Origin: Pseudoalteromonas sp. H71
GTDB lineage: Bacteria > Pseudomonadota > Gammaproteobacteria > Enterobacterales > Alteromonadaceae
DNA length: 40,414 bases
Direction: 5' to 3'
NCBI RefSeq assembly: GCF_001468485.1
Contig: NZ_LODI01000001.1
Coordinates: 243,289 to 283,702 of the forward strand
Both the position numbers and the translations under genes were made by a program. The first letter of the stretch is position 1; the number at the start of each line of letters is the position of its first letter. The notes beneath the pieces are model-generated. The model worked only from the letters and a program-made list of their open reading frames with translations. It was not told the origin of the DNA and did not search any database. Positions 18,383-28,256 of the stretch are shown here, piece after piece.

Positions 18383-19609
18383 TTATAAACTTTTTTTAGG
18401 TGGCAGAGCAACGTTTGCAAATATAAGCCCTGCTACAAGCGACATAAATATTAAAAACGTTTGCTGGCCTATGTGCTCTGCATATACAAAGTCTTGGCCT
18501 TCAATAAGCGAGTTTAAGCCAATGTAGGTTTTGCTACCTGGTACTAATACAATTAAGCCTTGCATCGCTACAATTGAAGCCGGCGCATTAGCAACACGGT
18601 TAAATAAGTTACTAAAAATACCAACCGATAACGCGCCTACAAAGGTACCCAACGTGTAGTCAAGGTACATGGCAGAACCAATACTGGTACCATAGGCTAT
18701 AAAACCTGATGCAATAGACCAACCCGCATGTTTTAGCTTGGTTCTAAATATGACTATTAAGCTGCTACACAATAAAAATATAGCAAGCCAAGGCGTCCAG
18801 CTTGGTAAAGGCTCTGGTTGAACAAAGTCTGCTTGGCCAAATAGTGCAAAGCCAATGCCTATACCTATAAAACCACCAAAATACAGCTTAAACAGCAGCA
18901 TAAATGAGTCCATAACGCGTGCTGTGCCCGACACTAAATGTCGCGCTGCAAGCTCAGCCAGTCCAAGTGCAAGCGCAAGGCCCGGTATAAATACAATAAT
19001 GGCCGAAAGTACCACCAAGCGTATGTTTACTTCAGGGGTAATATAAACACTTACAGCGCATGCCAATATTGCTGAAACAATAGCAACAAGAGGCTCAAGC
19101 ATGTGCGCTACACGTTTAGAGCGCATAGACCACAAAACAAATAAATACACTACAAGGGTGAGCAACGCCGACCAAATTACATCGGTCCAACTGGTTCCCA
19201 TAAGCATTGCAAAAGCACCACCCGAGGTTGCAAACGCAATGCCTGTGGTCAGTTTATTATATGGGTTTGGTGCATCAAAAATGATGTCGAGCTGTTGGTC
19301 TACTTCTTGAAGTGTAAGATCACCGTTGAGCATTTTATTTACTAGGTCGTCGGTGTCGGCGAGTGAGCCTAAGTCATGATCGCCAGGATCTACTCGTGCC
19401 ACATGTGTGTATTCATCTTCATGGCCGTCGGTCCAAATAACAAAAGTAACTGAAGTAGGCGACATAACAAATGACGATTTAAGGTCTAGGTATGTGGCTA
19501 CTTCCATTAGGTGAGCTTCTAGGCGGTAAGCAGGCGTACCGTACTTGTGAAGCATTTTACCTAATTTAACGATAAATTTGCGTTTTTCTGTAAAGGTTGC
19601 AGTTTTCAA
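18383..19609 (-). CDS. ThrE-family threonine/serine exporter
   Basis: A 408-residue membrane protein that joins the two ThrE halves. An N-terminal region (about 1-120) contains HKYGTPAYRLEAHL and the SFVMSPTSVTFVIW block, followed by about ten membrane helices that include the DUF3815-like second half (about 275-400). E. coli splits these halves between YjjP and YjjB; here they form one chain as in Corynebacterium ThrE. The expected role is export of threonine, serine or similar small molecules. The reading starts with TTG at 19609. The next methionine is residue 19, inside the conserved region, so the TTG start is preferred although the ribosome site is weak. Confidence 0.86.
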   Translation of the reverse strand: MKTATFTEKRKFIVKLGKMLHKYGTPAYRLEAHLMEVATYLDLKSSFVMSPTSVTFVIWTDGHEDEYTHVARVDPGDHDLGSLADTDDLVNKMLNGDLTLQEVDQQLDIIFDAPNPYNKLTTGIAFATSGGAFAMLMGTSWTDVIWSALLTLVVYLFVLWSMRSKRVAHMLEPLVAIVSAILACAVSVYITPEVNIRLVVLSAIIVFIPGLALALGLAELAARHLVSGTARVMDSFMLLFKLYFGGFIGIGIGFALFGQADFVQPEPLPSWTPWLAIFLLCSSLIVIFRTKLKHAGWSIASGFIAYGTSIGSAMYLDYTLGTFVGALSVGIFSNLFNRVANAPASIVAMQGLIVLVPGSKTYIGLNSLIEGQDFVYAEHIGQQTFLIFMSLVAGLIFANVALPPKKSL

Positions 19610-19821
19610 ATCTTATTTAGGCCAGTGTGTAGAACCAATCCGCAATAATACTTAATCATTTTGCGGGGCTAAACGTGTCGCTACTTGCGTTAAAAAATTC
19701 TCATTTAGAACAACTAAACGACAAATTTTTTGCCTTGCTATCAACATGTTTTTCCACCCTCAAAATAGATCACTTAATTAAGCGAGTTGGTATAAAAATT
19801 AGCTAAGAGTATAGGCTAAAA

Positions 19822-19840
19822 CGCCCATGTGTAATGGGCG
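19822..19840 (-). terminator. Terminator of the LacI-glycosyltransferase operon
   Basis: CGCCCAT (19822-19828) pairs with ATGGGCG (19834-19840) around a 5-nt loop. On the minus strand TTTTAG follows directly. It lies 37 bp past the glycosyltransferase stop. Confidence 0.75.
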
Positions 19841-19877
19841 CGATTTTAAAGACTAATTGGTGTGTGTCTAGTCATTT

Positions 19878-21107
19878 TTAATCTAATTTTTTATTTTTTT
19901 CTGCTATCCATTGCGCCATGTATTGTGTGCTGCGCATTGTATGATGTTTGAGCATTTGTCCGGTGAAGTTCTTTTCGCGATGCGCGCTTAAATCATTGCT
20001 TATTAAATCTATTTTATTAATGAGCGCCGCGCTTAATTTTACTTTGTCGTAAACACTATTTAGTAGCGCATTACCAGCTTGTTGAGCGTGTTTAAAATCG
20101 GTTTGACTGTTGTAAAGCTCAACGGCTGCATTTGCAAAGTCTTCGGTATTATTAGCAACTTTACCTGGCCAAGGTAAATCGTTATGCATGCCCTCTATGC
20201 CAATGCGGGTGGTAACGCTGGGTGTTTGCATAATCATGGCTTCAAGTAATTTACCTTTTATGCCCGCACCAAAACGAAGGGGCGCTAAACACACTCGCGC
20301 GCTTTGCATAACGTCATAGGCGTTATCGGCCCAGCCTTTAATTAAAAATCCCGTTTTAGGGTTATTAAGTGCGGTGGCTTTAGGTGGCGGGTATGAGCCG
20401 TAAATGTGTAGTTCGGCTTTTGGAAGTTGCTTACGAATTAATGGCCATATTTTTTGTAAGTAAAGGACAGCATCCCAGTTTGGGGCGTGTCTAAAGTTAC
20501 CTATAGTCATAAAGTGCTGACGTTCATCAAAGCTTTTTGTGGTTTTGGGCAATGCGCTTAAATCAACCATAAACGGTAAATGATGCAATAAACTTGGCTC
20601 TACCTTAAATACGCTATTGAGTAATTCCATTTCGTAGCTTGAAATAATTAAGCTTAGGTCACAACGTAAAATGGCTGCAATTTCACGCTTTGCGATATCA
20701 GAATGTAAGTCACTGGTTGTAAATTCGCGCTCGCCTTTGTGGGCTTCATGGCGTGCGTTTCGTAAGCATTGTAAATCTTCGGTATCGAGAATTTTAATAG
20801 CATTAGGGCAATGCTTATCTACGCGCCAACCAAATTGTTCTTCCATCATAAAGCGGTCAAACATGACTATGTCTGGGCTGAACGCTTTAACGTATTCGTC
20901 AAAGCTTTCGCAGTTAAGGGCAATGCTTTGGCTCGTTATGCCAAAGTCATCAAGGTTTACCATATGATCTGTGCGTTGAGCAGGGGTGGCAAACTCTACT
21001 TGCCAGTTTTGTGCTTTAAATGCATTTAATAACGACATCATGTGCGTGCCCGCAGCAGACGAATTGGGTTCTGGCCATACGTAGCCAATTACCAGCACTT
21101 TTTTCAT
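19878..21107 (-). CDS. Glycosyltransferase family 4-type protein
   Basis: A 409-residue cytoplasmic protein with a two-domain GT-B fold. The N-terminus (VLVIGYVWPEPNSSAAGTHMMSLL) resembles the acceptor-binding start of family 4 glycosyltransferases. The C-terminal half carries the sugar-nucleotide-binding region (FMTIGNFRHAPNWDAV, IYGSYPP, and RVCLAPLRFGAGIKGKLLEAM with its acidic residue). It probably adds a sugar to a lipid-, polysaccharide- or protein-linked acceptor. It overlaps the upstream LacI-type gene by 4 bp (ATGA), an unusual pairing, and no other surface-polysaccharide gene lies nearby. Confidence 0.82.
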   Translation of the reverse strand: MKKVLVIGYVWPEPNSSAAGTHMMSLLNAFKAQNWQVEFATPAQRTDHMVNLDDFGITSQSIALNCESFDEYVKAFSPDIVMFDRFMMEEQFGWRVDKHCPNAIKILDTEDLQCLRNARHEAHKGEREFTTSDLHSDIAKREIAAILRCDLSLIISSYEMELLNSVFKVEPSLLHHLPFMVDLSALPKTTKSFDERQHFMTIGNFRHAPNWDAVLYLQKIWPLIRKQLPKAELHIYGSYPPPKATALNNPKTGFLIKGWADNAYDVMQSARVCLAPLRFGAGIKGKLLEAMIMQTPSVTTRIGIEGMHNDLPWPGKVANNTEDFANAAVELYNSQTDFKHAQQAGNALLNSVYDKVKLSAALINKIDLISNDLSAHREKNFTGQMLKHHTMRSTQYMAQWIAEKNKKLD

Positions 21108-22108
21108 TGGCTAGACTCTTTAATTTGTAAGTTCACATTTACCAGTGTTTTAACCGGTGGGGCTGTATTTTGTAATAGTTCTTGAAGTACTAAAAGGCAA
21201 CGCTTTGCAATTTCATGCGTGCTGATTGCAACACTCGTTAATGTATCGTCAAGTAAAGTGTTATTTTTTATTTGTTGGCAGCTCACCACTTTAATGCGTT
21301 GTTCAGCTCTTAAGGGCAATGTTTTAATGGCTGCTAGCACACCGTGGGCAATAATGTCATTTGCACATACAATGGCGTTAATAGCTGGGTTGTTTTTATA
21401 GGCCTGTGTAAACGCGTTTTTGGCACTATGTGCGGTGTTTTCATCACATTCGATTGCGTTTAGTGGCAAAATACTGTGTTGTGCACATGCGGTATTAAAG
21501 CCGTTTTGAAGTGTTAAGCAGCTACTTAATTGTAAATTGCTGCCTATAAACGCAATGTTTGTAACCCCTTGAGAAAGCAAGTGCATGCTAACTATATGGC
21601 TTGCTTTTTTGTAGTCGGGTAACACACAAGGGGCGTTACTAAATGCAAGCTCCTGCATTAACGTAACAACGCTATGCTGAGTATGTAATGTGTCTAACCA
21701 TTGGGTGCATGTGTTAGGCACGGGGCAAATTATAAACCCGGCGGCGTTGTATTCTTTTAGTTTATTAATTGCCCGTGTTTGTTGCTCAACATTGTTATTA
21801 CTGCTAACAATAACGGCCTGAAAACCCTCGCCATTTAATATTTTTTCAAGCTCGGTGGCCAATTGTGCCATAACAGGATTAGTTAAATCGTTTATCACTA
21901 TAGCTATTAAATTAGAGCGCTTTGAGCGCATAGCGGCTGCATCGCGGTTATAAACATAGCCTAGCTCATCAATTGCTTTCAATACCTGCTGTTTGCTTTT
22001 ATCACTTACTTTTTTACTTTGGGTAAGCACCAAGGACACGGTTGACTTGGAAACACCAGCAAGGTCGGCAACATCAAAAATTGTGACAGATTTAGCTTTA
22101 TTACGCAT
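21104..22108 (-). CDS. LacI-family transcriptional regulator
   Basis: A 334-residue regulator. Residues ~7-60 form the LacI helix-turn-helix and hinge (VTIFDVADLAGVSKSTVSLVL, then the hinge region RDAAAMRSKRS). The remainder is a periplasmic-binding-protein-like effector domain (about 62-330) with NLIAIVINDLTNPVMAQLA and the ANDIIAHGVLAAI block. Family members sense sugars or nucleosides and bind palindromes with a central CG. The gene is divergent from the S9 peptidase gene at 22273 and translationally coupled to a glycosyltransferase gene, so both are plausible targets. The effector is unknown. Confidence 0.9.
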   Translation of the reverse strand: MRNKAKSVTIFDVADLAGVSKSTVSLVLTQSKKVSDKSKQQVLKAIDELGYVYNRDAAAMRSKRSNLIAIVINDLTNPVMAQLATELEKILNGEGFQAVIVSSNNNVEQQTRAINKLKEYNAAGFIICPVPNTCTQWLDTLHTQHSVVTLMQELAFSNAPCVLPDYKKASHIVSMHLLSQGVTNIAFIGSNLQLSSCLTLQNGFNTACAQHSILPLNAIECDENTAHSAKNAFTQAYKNNPAINAIVCANDIIAHGVLAAIKTLPLRAEQRIKVVSCQQIKNNTLLDDTLTSVAISTHEIAKRCLLVLQELLQNTAPPVKTLVNVNLQIKESSQ

Positions 22109-22233
22109 AGTTGTGTTTGCCGCAGTGATAAATTAAAAACGCGTTAGTGTAGCTTAAACAGGGCTGTTAAGTCATCTTTTGCATTGGTTTAAGCCACCTT
22201 AATGCTTTATGAACAAAGCAAAACGTGTTTATA

Positions 22234-22249
22234 TACACATAATTGTGTA
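22234..22249. promoter_or_regulatory. Candidate operator palindrome upstream of the second S9 peptidase
   Basis: TACACA (22234-22239) and TGTGTA (22244-22249) form an inverted repeat around TAAT, 23 bp before the peptidase start. Another small palindrome, AACGCGTT, lies near 22138 and has the central CG that LacI-type proteins favour. Either could be the target of the divergent regulator, but neither is long enough to be convincing. Confidence 0.3.
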
Positions 22250-22272
22250 AAAAATAACAAAAGGATAAAAAC

Positions 22273-24735
22273 ATGAACGCTTTTAGGCTGTTAGTTGCCT
22301 TTATTTGTTGTGTTGTATTACTGCCATTTAGTCATGCAGAGCAGGGCTACCAAACTCCATCACCTGATTTGGCGGCAGTGGTAGATGCTAAATTGGCGCC
22401 CACAAGTTACTTATCAAGTGATGGTCAGTGGCTTGCGTTATTTGAACGCAGGCGTGTTGTATCGCTTGATGAGCTTGCAATTGAAGAGTTAAAACTTGCG
22501 GGTATTAAACTAAACCCGGCTAACTTTTCACGCACACGCGTTCGCGCAAATTTTAGTGCAGTAGAACTTAAGCATGTGCAAAGTGGTACCGTTATTAATA
22601 TTAATAACTTACCTAATGGTATTATTCGTTCGCCTAAGTGGTCTTCAAATAGCAAATACCTAGCGTTTATTGTTGAACAAACAAACGAAGCAAATTTGTG
22701 GCTTTATAGTGTTGAAAGCAAACAAGCAAAAATGCTTTCAAGTGCAGCGTTAAACTCGGTTTTAACGGCATCGCCATATCAATGGTTACCAGACAGCACG
22801 GCCATTATTGCAAACCTAGCTGTAAATGTGGGTAAACCACGGCTTGAAAACAATAGTCAAAATGTAGTGCCAGTTATTCAGCAAAGCACTGGCGAAAAAG
22901 CCCCGGCACGCACGTATCAAAATTTATTAACGAGCCCGTTTGACGAAGCACAATTTAAGTTTTTTGGCCAAGGCCAGTTGGCTTACATTACCCTTGATGG
23001 CAAAGCCCAAGCTATTGGTAGCCCAGCGTTATTTAAATCGTTTTCGGTATCGCCTGACTCAACCAATATTTTAGTGGCGGGAATAAATGAACCGTTTTCG
23101 TATCAAGTCCCTTACAGCCGTTTTGCAACAACATGGCAAATATGGGGTATGCGCGGTTTTGCATTAGCAGAGCTTGCTAAGCAATCACTTGCCGATAACA
23201 TTCCACAAGGCTACGACAGCGTTCGTACAGGAAGACGTAATTTTGAATGGCGAGCAGATCAGGGTGCTGAAGTTATTTGGGCTGAAGCGCAAGATGGCGG
23301 CGACATGAAAACTGATGTACCGCACCACGATTACATTTACAGCTTACGTGCGCCATTTAAACGCGAGCCAAAGTTACTTGCAAAAGTAGAGCGTCGTTAT
23401 GCGGGTATGGAGTGGGCTAACAACGACATTGCTATGCTAAGCGATTGGCGCTTTAGCGACCGTCAATTACGTACGTATGTTATTCAACCACGTAATGCCG
23501 ATAGTAACCGTGTGCTGTTTTCAGAGCGTAGTTATAACGATGCTTATAAAGATCCCGGTAATGCTATTTACGAGCGTAACGATTTAGGCGCTAATGTAAT
23601 TAAAGTCGTTGGTGGGCGTTATATTTATCTGCGCGGCAATGGCGCGTCAGAGCAAGGTAATATTCCTTTTTTAGACAGGTACGATGTAAAAACAAATAGC
23701 AGCAAGCGTTTATGGCAATCAGAAGCGCCTTATTACGAGCGCGTACGAGCTCTACTTGATGACGAAGGCGAGCGCTTTATTACTATCCGTGAGTCTAAAA
23801 CTGAGCAGCCTAACTTTTTTATTCGTGATTTAGATAACGATTCGCTCACCCAACTAACGCAATTTGAACACCCATACCCTGCATTTAAAGGCGTAACTAA
23901 AGAGCAAGTGCGTTATAAGCGCGACGACGGTGTTGAGCTTTCGGGCACGTTATATTTACCACCAGGGTATGACAAAACACAAGGTACTTTACCTGTGCTT
24001 ATGTGGGCTTACCCGCTTGAATACAAAGACAAAGCTGTAGCATCTCAGGTTCGCGAGTCGCCTTACGAGTTTACTTACATTGGCTACTGGGGCCCAATGC
24101 CGTACCTTGCCAAAGGTATTGCCGTGTTTGACGACCCTAAAATGCCCATTGTTGGTATTGATGGCAGCGAGCCAAACGATAACTTTAGAACACAACTTGT
24201 AGCAAGCGCGCAAGCTGCGGTAGATGTGTTAGTTAATAAAGGGATTGCTGATAAAAATAAAATAGCCATAGCAGGGCATTCATACGGTGCATTTATGGTT
24301 GCTAACTTATTAGCGCATAGTGATTTATTTAAAACCGGTATTGCCCGCAGTGGTGCTTACAACCGTACGTTAACGCCGTTTGGTTTTCAGGGCGAAGAAC
24401 GTGATTTTTGGCAAGCGCAAAGTGTATACGCTAATATGTCGCCTTTTTTTCACGCTGAAAAAATCAATGAGCCAATGCTCATGATACACGGTAAAGAGGA
24501 TCCTAATTCAGGCACTTTTCCAATGCAAAGTGAGCGCATGTACGCAGCGCTTAAAGGCTTAGGTAAAGACGCTCGTTTAGTTATGCTTCCTTACGAAGCG
24601 CATGGTTACCGCGCACGTAAAAGCTTATTACACGTACTGTGGGAGCAAGAGCAGTGGCTAGATAAATATTTGTTAAATGATACAGCAGAGCCAGTAGAAG
24701 TAATTACTGAACCAGTGGCAAGTACTGGGCAATAG
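22273..24735 (+). CDS. S9 family peptidase, exported (large form)
   Basis: An 820-residue protein with a signal peptide (MNAFRLLVAFICCVVLLPFSHA), a beta-propeller (about 35-570) and an alpha/beta hydrolase domain. The triad is Ser670 in GHSYGAF, Asp743 in GKEDPNSG and His777 in EAHGYRAR. The layout and the opening PTSYLSSDGQWLALFERR match the large prolyl oligopeptidase-like peptidases common in marine gammaproteobacteria. It should degrade peptides outside the cytoplasm. It has its own promoter region, divergent from the LacI-type gene, and a strong terminator, so it is probably monocistronic. Confidence 0.9.
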   Translation: MNAFRLLVAFICCVVLLPFSHAEQGYQTPSPDLAAVVDAKLAPTSYLSSDGQWLALFERRRVVSLDELAIEELKLAGIKLNPANFSRTRVRANFSAVELKHVQSGTVININNLPNGIIRSPKWSSNSKYLAFIVEQTNEANLWLYSVESKQAKMLSSAALNSVLTASPYQWLPDSTAIIANLAVNVGKPRLENNSQNVVPVIQQSTGEKAPARTYQNLLTSPFDEAQFKFFGQGQLAYITLDGKAQAIGSPALFKSFSVSPDSTNILVAGINEPFSYQVPYSRFATTWQIWGMRGFALAELAKQSLADNIPQGYDSVRTGRRNFEWRADQGAEVIWAEAQDGGDMKTDVPHHDYIYSLRAPFKREPKLLAKVERRYAGMEWANNDIAMLSDWRFSDRQLRTYVIQPRNADSNRVLFSERSYNDAYKDPGNAIYERNDLGANVIKVVGGRYIYLRGNGASEQGNIPFLDRYDVKTNSSKRLWQSEAPYYERVRALLDDEGERFITIRESKTEQPNFFIRDLDNDSLTQLTQFEHPYPAFKGVTKEQVRYKRDDGVELSGTLYLPPGYDKTQGTLPVLMWAYPLEYKDKAVASQVRESPYEFTYIGYWGPMPYLAKGIAVFDDPKMPIVGIDGSEPNDNFRTQLVASAQAAVDVLVNKGIADKNKIAIAGHSYGAFMVANLLAHSDLFKTGIARSGAYNRTLTPFGFQGEERDFWQAQSVYANMSPFFHAEKINEPMLMIHGKEDPNSGTFPMQSERMYAALKGLGKDARLVMLPYEAHGYRARKSLLHVLWEQEQWLDKYLLNDTAEPVEVITEPVASTGQ

Positions 24736-24756
24736 TAATAAACATAAGTAAGCAAC

Positions 24757-24789
24757 AACGCGGCTACTTATAGCCGCGTTTTTGTTTTT
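24757..24789 (+). terminator. Intrinsic terminator of the second S9 peptidase gene
   Basis: AACGCGGCTA (24757-24766) pairs perfectly with TAGCCGCGTT (24771-24780) around CTTA, followed by a T-rich tail. It is a clear rho-independent terminator 22 bp after the stop. Confidence 0.9.
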
Positions 24790-24806
24790 AATACGAGAGT
24801 AAATTA

Positions 24807-25424
24807 ATGATTGATGTAGCAGCGCTTGCGGTTTTTATTCCAACGTTCTTTTTTGTGTCTATTACGCCTGGTATGTGTATGACGCTTGCCATGACACTCG
24901 GCATGAGCATAGGTGTGCGCCGAACCTTATGGATGATGATAGGTGAGCTATTAGGGGTGGCGAGTGTTGCCGTTGCTGCGGTACTCGGTGTTGCAAGTGT
25001 AATGCTAAATTACCCAGAGGCCTTTGCTATTTTAAAATGGGTAGGCGGCGGGTATTTAATTTATATTGGCGTAAATATGTGGCGCGCCAAAGGAAAAATG
25101 TCGGTTGATACTTCAAAACCAAGTGACGTAAGTCGCCAGTCGCTTTTTACGCAAGGGTTTATTACCGCTGTTGCTAACCCAAAAGGCTGGGCGTTTATGA
25201 TCTCGTTACTCCCGCCGTTTATTAATGTTGACCAGGCCGTTGCGCCACAATTATTGATTTTACTTAGCGTAATTATGATAACCGAATTTGTTAGTATGTT
25301 AGCTTACGCAACAGGCGGTAAAAGCCTGCGCTTGTTTTTAGCACGAGGTGATAATATTAAATGGATGAACCGAATTGCAGGCAGTTTAATGATGCTTGTA
25401 GGTGTTTGGTTAGCCTTAGATTAA
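24807..25424 (+). CDS. LysE-family amino acid exporter
   Basis: A 205-residue inner-membrane protein with about six helices. The LysE/RhtB signature appears in FFVSITPGMCMTLAMTLGMS (about residues 16-35) and in the GFITAVANPKGWAFM block (about 114-128). The family exports amino acids or their derivatives such as homoserine lactones; the substrate is not evident. It lies 71 bp after the peptidase stop, beyond a terminator, so it probably has its own promoter. Confidence 0.9.
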   Translation: MIDVAALAVFIPTFFFVSITPGMCMTLAMTLGMSIGVRRTLWMMIGELLGVASVAVAAVLGVASVMLNYPEAFAILKWVGGGYLIYIGVNMWRAKGKMSVDTSKPSDVSRQSLFTQGFITAVANPKGWAFMISLLPPFINVDQAVAPQLLILLSVIMITEFVSMLAYATGGKSLRLFLARGDNIKWMNRIAGSLMMLVGVWLALD

Positions 25425-25455
25425 TAATAAAGAGCACTTGGCTCTTTATTATTTT
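25423..25455. terminator. Bidirectional terminator between LysE and UvrA-like genes
   Basis: AATAATAAAGAGC (25423-25435) pairs perfectly with GCTCTTTATTATT (25441-25453) around a 5-nt loop, giving a 13-bp stem. A-rich and T-rich arms supply tails on both strands. It begins at the LysE stop and ends 22 bp before the stop of the convergent gene. Confidence 0.85.
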
Positions 25456-25476
25456 GCGCATAACGACTATTAGTTT

Positions 25477-28059
25477 TTAATTAGAACCTGCGTGATTTAA
25501 CTGCGCTTTTAAAAATGGCGCCGTTTTACTTTTTTGTGACTCAGCGACCTTTTCAGGTTTACCTTGTGCAACTATTACCCCGCCTTCGTCCCCGGCTCCT
25601 GGGCCAATATCAATAACCCAATCACTGTTACTGGCTACTTGCATATCGTGCTCAACCATAATGACGGTGTTGCCCGCATCAACTAAGCCATTTAACTGCG
25701 CCATTAGCATGGCTACATCTTTGGGGTGCAGGCCTGTGGTTGGTTCATCTAAAATATAAAGCGTATCGCCGCGCTGAGTACGCTGTAGTTCAGTGGCAAG
25801 TTTAATGCGCTGGGCTTCACCGCCCGAAAGCTCAGTAGCAGGTTGGCCTAAACGTAAATAGCCAAGGCCCACTTGTAGCAGCGCATTTAGCGCACGTAAG
25901 ATAGCGGGTTCATCGGCAAAAAATGTATGCGCAGACTCCACCGTTAAATTAAGTACGTCGGCAATGGTTTTATCTTTATAGGTAATGTCGAGTGTTTTTT
26001 GGTTATAGCGCTTGGCGTTACACACAGGGCAAGGCGAATACACGCTAGGTAAAAATAACAGCTCCACGCTTACAAAGCCTACGCCTTCGCAATTTTCACA
26101 GCGACCTTTTTTGACATTAAACGAAAAACGACCGGCATCGTACTTACGTGCTTTTGCCTCTTTGGTATTGGCAAACAGTTTACGTACGTGATCGAACAAA
26201 CCAGTGTAAGTTGCAAGGTTTGAGCGAGGTGTGCGGCCAATGGCTTTTTGATCAACCGTTATTAGGCGTTTTATGTGCTCAATGCCCCCAGTTATTTGCC
26301 CGCCGGTGGTTATATCGAGCTCTTGCTCGAGTAGCTCGGCTTCATCTGTAGGTATTTGTGGCTGCAATTTTTGCCCTAGTGCATCATAAACCAAGTCAAC
26401 AAGCGCTTGGCTTACTAAGCTTGATTTACCTGAGCCAGATACCCCTGTAACACTTGTAATAACCCCAAGCGGAAATTCTACATTAAGTTTTTGTAAGTTA
26501 TTACGCTCAACATTTTTAATTGTAAGCCATGCTTTTGCAGGGCGTTGTTTACTTTGTATGTGAGCTTGCAAAGATTCGTTATTTTTAAATAAGTACTGGC
26601 TAGTGTGTGAGTTGCTAATTTGCTTTAAGCCCTCAACAGGGCCGCTGTAAACAATATTACCGCCACGGGAGCCCGCATTAGGCCCTACATCAACTACCCA
26701 ATCGGCATGGCGAATAACACTTGTATCGTGCTCAACCACAAACACTGAGTTACCAGCGGCTATTAGCTCATTTAGTGCGGCTAATAAAGCTTGAGTATCG
26801 GCAGGGTGTAAACCTGCCGAAGGCTCATCTAACACATACACTACGCCAAATAATTTTGAACGAATTTGCGTTGCTAGTCGCAAACGTTGTAACTCCCCTG
26901 GCGATAACGATGGGGTGGTGCGTTCAAGCGATAAATACCCTAAACCAAGTTTGGTGAGTGCTTCAACGCGTTTAAGGATGTCGACTGCTATACGCTTTGC
27001 GACTATGGCTTTTTCGGGATTTGCAGCGTTACTTTTAGCGGAGTTATTAGCGGCAAACCTTAATTTATTTGCCAGCTCATTGAGTGTTAATTGCGAAATT
27101 TCGCCTATATCAAGGCCCGCTACTTTAACCGATAAAGACTCTTTTTTAAGCTTTTTACCTTCGCACTGCGGGCACTGTGATATTTGCATATACTGCGATA
27201 CGCGCTTTTTAGTACGTGGGCTTTGAGTGCTCGCAAACGATTGTAAAACAAAGCGTTTAGCACTTATAAATGTACCCATGTAGCTAGGGCTTTCTTCATT
27301 CTTAATTGCCGCTTGTGTTTGCTCAAGTGTGTACTCAGGAAACACGGGCACTGTGGGTGTTTCGTCGGTAAATAAAATCCAATCACGGGCTTTTTTAGGC
27401 AGAGTACTCCAAGGTTTATCAATATCGTAACCTAACGAGGTCAGTATTCGGCTTAAGTTTTTACCTTGCCAAGCCGGCGGCCATGCTGCAATAGCGCGCT
27501 CTTTAATTGATTTAGTGGGATCGGGTACTAGCAGCTCTTCGGTTACGTTAAATACACGGCCAATACCGTGGCACTCTGGGCAGGCGCCTTGTGGCGTATT
27601 GGGCGAAAACGCATCGGCGTACAGTATACCTTGTCCTTTGGGGTATTCGCCTGCGCGTGAGTAAAGCATTCGCAGCGCGTTAGAAATAGTGGTTACACTG
27701 CCCACCGATGAGCGTACAGAGGGTGCACCACGCTGTTGTTGCATTGCTATTGCTGGTGGCAGTCCTTCAATAGAATCTACATCAGGTTCGTCTACCTGAA
27801 CGATTAATCTGCGTGCATAAGGGGATACCGAATCAAGATAACGATGCTGCGATTCGGCAAATAATGTTCCAAAGGCGAGCGATGATTTACCCGAGCCCGA
27901 TATACCGGTAAAAACAACAAGTGAATTACGGGGCAAGTTTACATCCACATTTTTTAAGTTATGAACCCGTGCGCCTTTTACCTGAATGCTGTGCTCTGGG
28001 TTTAATAAAGCCGATTGCGAATTTTCAATCGTGTCTGAACTGTTAAATGTGGTTGCCAT
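25477..28059 (-). CDS. UvrA-like ABC ATPase lacking the UvrB-binding domain (UvrA2 type)
   Basis: An 860-residue protein with the doubled ATPase layout of UvrA: Walker A motifs GISGSGKSS and GVSGSGKSS, signatures LSPGELQRLRLA and LSGGEAQRIKLA, Walker B motifs ending in LDEPSAGLHP and LDEPTTGLHP, and zinc-binding cysteines (CPECHGIG, CPQCEGK, CENCEGVG, CPVC). UvrA of E. coli has 940 residues. The segment after the first Walker A is short here (SVSPYARRLIVQ passes quickly into the first zinc module), so the UvrB-docking domain appears to be missing. Such class II proteins are linked to DNA-damage or drug tolerance rather than to the main excision pathway. GGAG precedes the ATG. Confidence 0.87.
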   Translation of the reverse strand: MATTFNSSDTIENSQSALLNPEHSIQVKGARVHNLKNVDVNLPRNSLVVFTGISGSGKSSLAFGTLFAESQHRYLDSVSPYARRLIVQVDEPDVDSIEGLPPAIAMQQQRGAPSVRSSVGSVTTISNALRMLYSRAGEYPKGQGILYADAFSPNTPQGACPECHGIGRVFNVTEELLVPDPTKSIKERAIAAWPPAWQGKNLSRILTSLGYDIDKPWSTLPKKARDWILFTDETPTVPVFPEYTLEQTQAAIKNEESPSYMGTFISAKRFVLQSFASTQSPRTKKRVSQYMQISQCPQCEGKKLKKESLSVKVAGLDIGEISQLTLNELANKLRFAANNSAKSNAANPEKAIVAKRIAVDILKRVEALTKLGLGYLSLERTTPSLSPGELQRLRLATQIRSKLFGVVYVLDEPSAGLHPADTQALLAALNELIAAGNSVFVVEHDTSVIRHADWVVDVGPNAGSRGGNIVYSGPVEGLKQISNSHTSQYLFKNNESLQAHIQSKQRPAKAWLTIKNVERNNLQKLNVEFPLGVITSVTGVSGSGKSSLVSQALVDLVYDALGQKLQPQIPTDEAELLEQELDITTGGQITGGIEHIKRLITVDQKAIGRTPRSNLATYTGLFDHVRKLFANTKEAKARKYDAGRFSFNVKKGRCENCEGVGFVSVELLFLPSVYSPCPVCNAKRYNQKTLDITYKDKTIADVLNLTVESAHTFFADEPAILRALNALLQVGLGYLRLGQPATELSGGEAQRIKLATELQRTQRGDTLYILDEPTTGLHPKDVAMLMAQLNGLVDAGNTVIMVEHDMQVASNSDWVIDIGPGAGDEGGVIVAQGKPEKVAESQKSKTAPFLKAQLNHAGSN

Positions 28060-28256
28060 GTAATTTACTCCGTTTAATTGCCATATTTGCTACGTGAAAT
28101 TAAAACTTAGCTTACACAAGCTTCACTGAATGAGTGCTTAGTGATTTATTACTGCATTTTGCTATCTATGTTTACATAATAGGTAAATGCTGAGAGTATG
28201 TTTAACCATGTAGATTATACAAACGTCAATGAGAGCTCTCAAAGGAGGTTATAAAT

